Origin: Neisseria sp. HMSC077D05
Lineage (GTDB): Bacteria > Pseudomonadota > Gammaproteobacteria > Burkholderiales > Neisseriaceae
DNA length: 51,623 nucleotides
Assembly: GCA_001809325.1 (NCBI GenBank)
Contig: KV796994.1
Span: 1 to 51,623 of the forward strand
Direction: 5' to 3'
The notes under the pieces were generated by a model. The model had not been told where the DNA came from. It searched no databases and was given only the letters and a program-made list of their open reading frames with translations. Positions 45,642 to 51,623 of this stretch are shown here, in pieces; positions within the stretch are counted from its first letter, which is position 1; each line of letters starts with the position of its first letter. The position numbers and the translations under genes were made by a program.

Positions 45642-46826
45642 ATGGCAAAGGAAAAATTTGAACGTAGCAAACCGCACGTAAACGTTGGCACTATCGGTCA
45701 CGTTGACCATGGTAAAACCACTCTGACTGCTGCTTTGACTACTATTTTGGCTAAAAAATTCGGCGGTGCTGCAAAAGCTTACGACCAAATCGACAACGCT
45801 CCTGAAGAAAAAGCCCGCGGTATTACCATCAATACCTCACACGTAGAATACGAAACCGAAACCCGCCACTACGCACACGTAGACTGCCCGGGTCACGCTG
45901 ACTACGTTAAAAACATGATTACCGGTGCCGCACAAATGGACGGCGCAATCTTGGTATGTTCCGCTGCCGACGGTCCTATGCCGCAAACCCGCGAACACAT
46001 CCTGTTGGCCCGTCAAGTGGGCGTACCTTACATCATCGTGTTCATGAACAAATGCGACATGGTTGATGATGCCGAGCTGTTGGAACTGGTCGAAATGGAA
46101 ATCCGTGACTTGCTGTCAAGCTACGACTTCCCAGGCGACGACTGCCCGATCGTACAAGGTTCTGCACTGAAAGCCTTGGAAGGCGACGCTGCTTACGAAG
46201 AAAAAATCTTCGAACTGGCTGCTGCATTGGACAGCTACATCCCGACTCCTGAGCGTGCCGTGGACAAACCGTTCCTGTTGCCTATCGAAGACGTATTCTC
46301 TATCTCCGGCCGTGGTACAGTAGTAACCGGCCGTGTAGAGCGTGGTGTCATCCACGTTGGTGACGAGATCGAAATCGTAGGTCTGAAAGAAACCCAAAAA
46401 ACCACTTGTACCGGTGTTGAGATGTTCCGCAAACTGCTGGACGAAGGTCAAGCCGGTGACAACGTAGGCGTATTGCTGCGCGGTACCAAACGCGAAGAAG
46501 TGGAACGCGGTCAAGTATTGGCTAAACCGGGTACCATCACTCCGCACACCAAATTCAAAGCGGAAGTGTACGTATTGAGCAAAGAAGAGGGTGGTCGTCA
46601 TACTCCGTTCTTCGCTAACTATCGTCCTCAATTCTACTTCCGTACTACTGACGTAACCGGCGCGGTTACTTTGGAAGAAGGTGTAGAAATGGTTATGCCT
46701 GGTGAGAACGTAGCCATCACTGTAGAACTGATTGCGCCTATCGCTATGGAAGAAGGTCTGCGCTTTGCGATTCGCGAAGGTGGTCGTACCGTAGGTGCAG
46801 GTGTGGTTTCTTCTATCATCGCTTAA
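45642..46826 (+). CDS. tuf: Elongation factor Tu
   Basis: The 394-residue GTPase delivers aminoacyl-tRNA to the ribosome. P loop [10 protein letters not shown], switch [18 protein letters not shown] and SALKALEGD are intact; domains II and III follow. Codon use is strongly biased and DUS copies are absent, typical of a highly expressed gene. tRNA-Tyr/Gly/Thr upstream is the tufB-type context; rpsJ lies 17 bp downstream, a tufA-type context. Confidence 0.97.
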   Translation: MAKEKFERSKPHVNVGTIGHVDHGKTTLTAALTTILAKKFGGAAKAYDQIDNAPEEKARGITINTSHVEYETETRHYAHVDCPGHADYVKNMITGAAQMDGAILVCSAADGPMPQTREHILLARQVGVPYIIVFMNKCDMVDDAELLELVEMEIRDLLSSYDFPGDDCPIVQGSALKALEGDAAYEEKIFELAAALDSYIPTPERAVDKPFLLPIEDVFSISGRGTVVTGRVERGVIHVGDEIEIVGLKETQKTTCTGVEMFRKLLDEGQAGDNVGVLLRGTKREEVERGQVLAKPGTITPHTKFKAEVYVLSKEEGGRHTPFFANYRPQFYFRTTDVTGAVTLEEGVEMVMPGENVAITVELIAPIAMEEGLRFAIREGGRTVGAGVVSSIIA

Positions 46827-46843
46827 TTGAAGGATATCGATAA

Positions 46844-47155
46844 ATGGCAAACCAAAAAATCCGTATCCGCCTGAAAGCTTATGATTACAGCCTGATCGAC
46901 CGTTCTGCTCAAGAAATCGTTGAAACTGCAAAACGTACCGGTGCCGTTGTAAAAGGTCCGATTCCGTTGCCGACTAAAATTGAGCGTTTCAACATTCTGC
47001 GTTCTCCACACGTGAACAAAACTTCTCGTGAACAATTGGAAATCCGCACCCACTTGCGCCTGATGGACATCGTGGACTGGACTGACAAAACTACCGATGC
47101 ACTGATGAAACTGGACTTGCCAGCCGGTGTTGATGTAGAAATTAAAGTTCAATAA
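46844..47155 (+). CDS. rpsJ: 30S ribosomal protein S10 (NusE)
   Basis: A 103-residue S10: [55 protein letters not shown]-like motif. S10 acts in the 30S head and in NusB-NusE antitermination. AAGGATATCG precedes ATG 46844. Normally it starts the S10 operon (rplC, rplD, ...); here a terminator follows and no ribosomal protein gene lies within the next 4.4 kb. Confidence 0.96.
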   Translation: MANQKIRIRLKAYDYSLIDRSAQEIVETAKRTGAVVKGPIPLPTKIERFNILRSPHVNKTSREQLEIRTHLRLMDIVDWTDKTTDALMKLDLPAGVDVEIKVQ

Positions 47156-47171
47156 TCGTTGCTTTTGATAG

Positions 47172-47210
47172 AAAGCCGAATGGTTTATCCGTTCGGCTTT
47201 TTATTTTTTA
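47172..47210 (+). terminator. Intrinsic terminator after rpsJ
   Basis: AAAGCCGAA / TTCGGCTTT stem followed by a T-rich tail, 16 bp after the rpsJ stop. Confidence 0.88.
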
Positions 47211-47428
47211 ACCTATTGAAGCATTTATGGTGGATTTAAATAGAAATAGGGCATTCTGTTGATTGGTATTTTGCACAATCGAGACTTCATGGGTGGAATT
47301 GAGTTTTTGAATTTTATTAGGTCTTGCTTACTGTTAAAGATCGATATGTGCATCATTGGAAATCGGTTTATATTTGTATGGGGAGCCGGTGTTCCGGTGT
47401 TAGATAAATAATTCTTTGAACACTTTCC

Positions 47429-47609
47429 GAGACCTTTGCAAAAATAGTCTGTTAACGAAATTTGACGCATAAAAATGCGCCAAAAAATTTTCAATTGCCT
47501 AAAACCTTCCTAATATTGAGCAAAAAGTAGGAAAAATCAGAAAAGTTTTGCATTTTGAAAATGAGATTGAGCATAAAATTTTAGTAACCTATGTTATTGC
47601 AAAGGTCTC
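47429..47609. mobile_element. 181-bp MITE with GAGACCTTTGCAA inverted ends
   Basis: Ends are GAGACCTTTGCAAAAATAG and the complement of GAGACCTTTGCAATAAC; 13 bp match exactly. Direct repeats TTTCC flank both sides (47424-47428 and 47610-47614), a target-site duplication. It encodes nothing. Such ends resemble those of Neisseria IS5-family elements (IS1106-like), so a non-autonomous derivative is likely; the family link is inference. Confidence 0.8.
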
Positions 47610-47614
47610 TTTCC

Positions 47615-47922
47615 GTGGGTAAAGCCTACGCGACGTTTTCTCCCTTTATTCAGGACAAAGGTCGTCTGAAAGCATAGGTGCAGCAGGTCAAAGAAACCAT
47701 GTTGAGGTCGTCTGAAAACAGATGGTTGGTGAAATTCATTTGAGCTTTTGCGAAAACCAGTCTTGAAGAATGGCAAATTTTGATGGGTTATTGCGATTCG
47801 GCCAACTCTTGTCCAAAGGATGCAATAAGCTGGTGGTAAGTTTGATAAGCTGATAAACGGTTGCGATTCTGGTATTTTTCATCCTCTTTTGCGGGGGAGA
47901 GGAATAGGGAAAATACGGAAAT
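47615..47922. other. Non-coding region with two DUS
   Basis: Two DUS in the same orientation (47658 and 47705) and no convincing frame. It may contain a decayed gene, but I cannot identify one. Confidence 0.5.
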
Positions 47923-48028
47923 ATAGTGGATTAACTTTAAACCAGTACGGCGTTGCCTCGCCTTGCCGTACTATCTGTACTGTCTGCAGCTTCGTCGCCT
48001 TGTCCTGATTTAAAGTTAATCCACTATA
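47923..48028 (-). repeat. Short CREE, 106 bp
   Basis: Both TIRs are intact (TATAGTGGATTAACTTTAAA and complement) but the internal ~50 bp with the AAGGTGCTGAAGCACC hairpin is missing. This is the known short CREE class. Confidence 0.93.
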
Positions 48029-48062
48029 ACATGAAACGGCTTTGCAGCAAGTTTATTGATAC

Positions 48063-48108
48063 AAAAAGGTCGTCTGAAATCCGATTTTCGTTTTCAGACG
48101 ACCTTTTC
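48063..48108. terminator. DUS inverted-pair terminator
   Basis: AAAAAGGTCGTCTGAAA and complement around a 12-base loop, 15 bp beyond the yggX stop on the minus strand. Confidence 0.83.
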
Positions 48109-48122
48109 AGTAAATGATGGCG

Positions 48123-48398
48123 TTATTTTGGCTCTTGCGGCACATAACCTTGAACGGCATCTGCGCCGTCGCCGAAGAAATACTGCTCCATTTGTTGTGC
48201 CAGATATTCGCGTGCGCGCGGGTCGGCGAGGCTTAAACGGTTTTCGTTAATCAGCATGGTTTGGTGGCGTGTCCACGCATTCCAAGCTTCTTGGGATACA
48301 TTTTCAAAAATACGCTTGCCCAATTCGTTGGGCAGCGGTGGGAATTTCATACCTTCGGCTTCTTTGCCGAGTTTGACGCAGTGAACCATACGGGTCAT
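48123..48398 (-). CDS. yggX: YggX-type Fe(II)-trafficking / oxidative damage protection protein
   Basis: A 91-residue protein: [20 protein letters not shown] with the conserved Cys7, [20 protein letters not shown], and the closing [12 protein letters not shown]. YggX supports Fe-S cluster maintenance under oxidative stress. Usually linked with mutY; here it is beside the DUF3396 gene. Confidence 0.94.
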   Translation of the reverse strand: MTRMVHCVKLGKEAEGMKFPPLPNELGKRIFENVSQEAWNAWTRHQTMLINENRLSLADPRAREYLAQQMEQYFFGDGADAVQGYVPQEPK

Positions 48399-48479
48399 GG
48401 CGGTTTTCCTTAAAAACGGGGTTTCAGACGAGGCCTATTTTAACGTATCGGCTGACGTTCGGAAAGGCAGGGCGGTTGC

Positions 48480-49715
48480 CTACCACATTGCTTTTCTGCG
48501 CAAAGGTTCGTTGTGGTCGCCTTTGACCAGCTCCCAAATGGTCAGCCCCATTTGGGGTCCGAGAAGTACATCTTGCGTCCGAACTCCTTCTCATTCGGGG
48601 AAGATCTCGCCTTTATTGAAATGGCGGGTTTCACCGTCAAAGCTGGTGATTTTCCACATACCCGAAATCGGAACTGGCTCTTCCTCGACGCCGATGATTT
48701 CCTGCGGCGCTTGGGTGTAGATCTTCTTCCCGTCTTTTTCTTCCACTTCCCAGCCGTCCCATCTTCTCGACCAATAATACATCTGTTCGCGGGTAATACC
48801 GCCCATATTTTCGCGCGGATATTTTTCGCGTATCGGTTCTAAAGCTCGGTTTAGCGCAATGTAGTCCAAGGGTAAATCTTCGCGGATATCCCCTGTTTCG
48901 GGCAGGCTGCCGATTTTAAAAACCTTGATACCGGCAAAGTCGCGCAGAGTAATATCGGGATGATTTGCCAAAACAGACTCTATCCTGCCTGCCGGAAGCT
49001 GTCGGTAAAGTTCCCTACCGACCAGTGTGTACCAACTGATACTGCGTATGTTGTATCTATAAAACGTTGACAGATAATCGGTCGTGACCGGAATCAGCCC
49101 CAAATTTTCGCGGCAAACCCCGTATTCATACGGCGCACCGTCGTAATAATTATGCGGTGGAATTGCTGCCAGTCCGATATAACCGTGGAAAACATCCAGC
49201 TTCTCTGAAATCTTACCGACAAACTCATCCAGTTTTGCCAAATCTTGGGGAGAAGACAAAATTTCCAGTGGCAGATTAAAAAGCAGGGTGCCTAACGGCA
49301 TATACGGCTCATTTGCCAAACCTGCAGCAATAGAGGTGATATTGAAATAATAGGATGCACTGGTATTTGCATGCTCGCTTTGCATTCCCCACTCGATGTT
49401 GGGCGGATTTTTCTCCCGACTATCCAGCCAACGGTAGATTTTATCGCGTTCTTTCAGATATGATTTTTCGGTCAGTTTGACTTCCTTAATATCCCTATGA
49501 CCTTTTTCGTGCCAAGCTATTGTCAGCTTGTCTTTCGCCCATTCGTAATAGAAATCCATCAAACCGGTTAAGGCATCGGCGACATCATCGCGGGTATTGA
49601 AATAGACTACGCCGCGTATGCCCAGTTTCAACAGGGTAAAGCCATGTTCGTTGTAGCGTTTGGTGCGGTCGACGGTGTAGCGGATGGCGGCGAGTTGCTT
49701 TTCGATGTCGCTCAT
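48480..49715 (-). pseudogene. DUF3396 / type VI immunity-like gene interrupted by in-frame TGA
   Basis: From ATG 49715, 374 residues run to TGA at 48591-48593: a DUF3396-type domain (GIRGVVYFNTRDDVADALTG, RDIKEVKLTEKSYLKERDKI, FHGYIGLAAIPPHNYYDGAP) and a C-terminal part ending GMWKITSFDGETRHFNKGEI. The same frame continues for 36 more codons (EGVRTQDVLLGPQMGLTIWE, LVKGDHNEPLRRKAMW) to TAG at 48480-48482, and this tail has normal codon use and a WELVKG segment. The TGA is therefore probably a late nonsense change. DUF3396 proteins are often immunity partners of type VI toxins; no toxin or T6SS gene is in this window, so it may be an orphan immunity gene. Confidence 0.78.
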
Positions 49716-49742
49716 GGAATGTCCTTATGGTGATATGACAGA

Positions 49743-49784
49743 CGTCGTCTGAAAGAGTGTAGCGTTTTCAGACGACCTTTACCT
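49743..49784. terminator. Imperfect inverted DUS pair
   Basis: ACGTCGTCTGAAAG (AC variant) and TTTTCAGACGACCT separated by about 12 bases, between truC (49907) and the DUF3396 gene start. Confidence 0.5.
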
Positions 49785-49906
49785 TCAAACAGGATTATTC
49801 GGCAGAAATATTGGTTGAACGGAATAATGCGGCAAGGGATGGGGTCGTCTGAAACCCGTGTTCGGCTTCGCAGCATAACCAGCCTGCATGTCGCGCGACC
49901 TTTTGC

Positions 49907-50614
49907 TTAGACTTCAAACTTATCCAGCCAAATCCGCCAGCTCTCGTCGGTATCGGCGCAGACGGTCAGGGTTTCGCCGTTGTCGATGCTTTGGAACGAC
50001 AGGCTGCGGGCGTGGAGCATGAGGCGGGTGGTGCCAAGGTGGGCGGCGGTGGCGTGGTTTTGGCGCAGGTCGCCGTAGTTGGTGTCGCCGACGATGGGGT
50101 GGAAGATGTGTTTCATGTGGCGGCGCAGTTGGTGTTTGCGACCTGTGTGCGGGATGAGTTCCGCCCATGAGTAGCGCGAGGTCGGGTAGCGGGCGGCGGA
50201 TTGGAAGGGCAATTCGGTGCGCGCAAGGCAGCGGTATTGGGTTTGGGCTTCTTGGAGGGTGGCTTCGGTTTGGGATTCGGCGATTTTGTCGGGCTGATAT
50301 TTGAGGGGGTAGTCGATGAGTCCGTCGTCGGGCAAATAGCCGCGCACGATTGCCCAGTAGGTTTTGCGTGTGGTTTTTTGTTCGAACTGCTGCGTCAGCA
50401 GGCGGGCGGCTTCGGGGTCGAGAGCAAACAGGAGGACGCCGGATGTGGGGCGGTCGAGGCGGTGGGCGGGATAAACGTGTTGTCCGATTTGGTCGCGCAG
50501 GGTCTGCATGACGAATTGTGTTTCGTGGCGGTCGAGCCAGCTTCGGTGGACGAGCATCCCGGCGGGTTTATTAATGGCGATGGTGCGACTGTCGCGGTAG
50601 AGGATTTCGAGCAT
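49907..50614 (-). CDS. truC: TruC-type tRNA pseudouridine synthase
   Basis: A 235-residue RluA-class synthase: LEILYRDSRTIAINKPAGML, catalytic Asp in YPAHRLDRPTSGVLLFAL, TRKTYWAIVRGYL, and HTGRKHQLRRHMKHIFHPIV. The length and absence of an S4 domain fit TruC (tRNA U65). ATG 50614 (MLEILYRD) is the family start; the frame extends to 50728 but the extra N terminus is not conserved. Confidence 0.9.
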   Translation of the reverse strand: MLEILYRDSRTIAINKPAGMLVHRSWLDRHETQFVMQTLRDQIGQHVYPAHRLDRPTSGVLLFALDPEAARLLTQQFEQKTTRKTYWAIVRGYLPDDGLIDYPLKYQPDKIAESQTEATLQEAQTQYRCLARTELPFQSAARYPTSRYSWAELIPHTGRKHQLRRHMKHIFHPIVGDTNYGDLRQNHATAAHLGTTRLMLHARSLSFQSIDNGETLTVCADTDESWRIWLDKFEV

Positions 50615-50799
50615 GGTCTGATGTGGGCGGAAATGGGGGATTGTAACGCAAGCGGTCGCGGCTGCGACGGCAATCTTGAGGCAGAAACGCATAATTCGTT
50701 CAAATAAGGAACACTTGCTGCCGTTCATGTTTGCGTTTTCAGACGACCTCGGGTTCTGTCGGTTACAATGTGGGGGTTCAACAAGATGAAGGAAAAACC

Positions 50800-51528
50800 G
50801 TGAGCCTGCTCAAAAAACTGCCCAAGCCTATGCTGACCGATGAGGCGCGCCGCGAGATTCAGGCGCGGGAGTCGTATCATGTTTTGAAGATTATTTCGGA
50901 ATTTGTCGAGGCGGGCGAGGAGCTGCGGGCGATTCAGCCTGCGGTCAGCATTTACGGCAGCGCGCGCACGCCGGAAAACCATCCCGACTACGAATTTACG
51001 CTGCGGCTGGCACGCAAGCTCTCGGATGCCGGTTTTTCTGTCATTTCGGGCGGCGGGCCGGGGATTATGGAAGCGGCGAACAAAGGCGCGTTTGCGGGTG
51101 CAAGCCCGGCGGTGGGACTGAATATCGTGTTGCCACACGAACAAAAAGCGAATCCGTATCAGGATTTATCCATCAAGTTCCAACATTTCTTCCCGCGCAA
51201 AGTGATGTTTGTGAAACACGCGGTCGCGTATGTCGTCATGCCCGGCGGCTTCGGCACGCTGGACGAATTGTTTGAAAGCCTGACGCTGGTGCAGACGGGC
51301 AAAACACCCGACCGCCCGATTATCTTGGTGGGTAAGGATTTTTGGTCGGGCTTGTTGGACTGGATACGCAAAGAGTTGCTCGGGCGCGGGCTGATTGCGG
51401 AAGCCGATATGGATTTAATCCGACTGATTGACGGCGAAGATGAAATCATCGAAGAAATCTTCGCGCATTACGAAAACCGTTTGGAAGATTTTTCCGAAGG
51501 CGTCAACGCGTGGTCGCTCGGATTGTGA
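50800..51528 (+). CDS. LOG-family (TIGR00730) Rossmann-fold protein
   Basis: A 242-residue protein with VSIYGSARTPENHPDYE, GGGPGIMEAANKGAFAGAS and PGGFGTLDELFESLTLVQTG, the LOG family signature. LOG enzymes are cytokinin riboside 5'-monophosphate phosphoribohydrolases in plants; bacterial homologues hydrolyse nucleoside monophosphates. GTG 50800 with AAGGAAA upstream is the likely start; an upstream in-frame ATG at 50731 lies in DUS sequence. Divergent from truC. Confidence 0.92.
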   Translation: MSLLKKLPKPMLTDEARREIQARESYHVLKIISEFVEAGEELRAIQPAVSIYGSARTPENHPDYEFTLRLARKLSDAGFSVISGGGPGIMEAANKGAFAGASPAVGLNIVLPHEQKANPYQDLSIKFQHFFPRKVMFVKHAVAYVVMPGGFGTLDELFESLTLVQTGKTPDRPIILVGKDFWSGLLDWIRKELLGRGLIAEADMDLIRLIDGEDEIIEEIFAHYENRLEDFSEGVNAWSLGL

Positions 51529-51576
51529 CGGGTTGATAGGTCGTCTGAAAACCTTCCGAACCTCGCGGGTGAGTTG

Positions 51577-51623
51577 AAATCAAGACAAGGCGGCAACGCC
51601 GTACTGGTTTAAATTTAATCCAC
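51577..51623 (+). repeat. Truncated CREE at the window edge
   Basis: GAAATCAAGACAAGGCG joins directly to GCAACGCCGTACTGG and then TTTAAATTTAATCCAC, cut by the window. The left TIR and the central ~100 bp are missing, so this is a CREE remnant in forward orientation. Confidence 0.8.

Noticed and set aside
46116-46931. Long frame opposite tuf
   Set aside because: Antisense shadow of a highly biased gene.
48397-48842. Plus-strand frames over the DUF3396 3' end
   Set aside because: Shadows; the minus-strand frame continues coherently through the region.

Overview
The window is a chromosomal segment of a commensal Neisseria. The main evidence is the 12-mer AGGTCGTCTGAA, which occurs dozens of times, often as inverted pairs between genes. 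It matches the DNA uptake sequence (DUS) dialect described for the N. mucosa / N. sicca group, not the ATGCCGTCTGAA form of meningococcus and gonococcus. Correia repeat enclosed elements (CREE), a dRS3-type repeat and housekeeping gene orders typical of Neisseria agree with this. Species placement is inference.

Layout. 1-4.6 kb: 3' part of hslO (Hsp33), divergent recC, and a small exported protein. 4.7-8.3 kb (minus): pdxA, a membrane J-domain-like protein, and a small exported gene broken by an in-frame TAG. 8.5-13 kb (plus): a ParA-type ATPase, gltS, an LprI-type lipoprotein and a Cys-containing exported protein. 13.3-16 kb: fba (minus), then a thioesterase coupled to xerC. 16-19.6 kb (minus): AraC regulator, SnoaL/NTF2-like exported protein, NAD(P)-binding oxidoreductase, and a large protein of unknown function. 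19.7-22.6 kb: three CREEs bracketing a LysR/GIY-YIG pair and a lipoprotein. 22.7-26.8 kb (minus): a complete mlaFEDCBA lipid-transport operon. 27.2-28.9 kb: a Tat-exported Csp1-like copper storage protein and a BAX-inhibitor-1 family membrane protein.

From 29.4 kb the window is a translation, envelope and competence neighbourhood: lysM (minus), def-fmt, a macrodomain protein, a PepSY protein (minus), the operon rsmB-DUF4390-ntrY-ntrX, then dprA-smg-topA. After these come a small membrane protein (minus), rsmD, a 2[4Fe-4S] ferredoxin, tRNA-Tyr/Gly/Thr, tuf and rpsJ. The expected rplC does not follow rpsJ. Instead there is a terminator, about 0.9 kb of repeat-rich non-coding DNA (a 181-bp MITE with a target-site duplication, and a short CREE), then yggX, a DUF3396/type VI immunity-like gene with an in-frame TGA, a TruC-type pseudouridine synthase, a LOG-family protein and a CREE remnant at the window edge.

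I found no CRISPR array, prophage, rRNA or clearly new multi-gene system. The most interesting signals are: (i) a LysR/GIY-YIG cassette whose internal DUS copies are of the foreign CCGTCTGAA dialect and which lies between two same-orientation CREEs; (ii) two genes whose reading frame continues cleanly past a single in-frame stop; (iii) the tRNA-tuf-rpsJ junction cut off from the rest of the S10 operon; (iv) DUS copies that double as stop codon, ribosome binding site, protein linker and terminator; and (v) an NtrX with a degenerate AAA+ domain.
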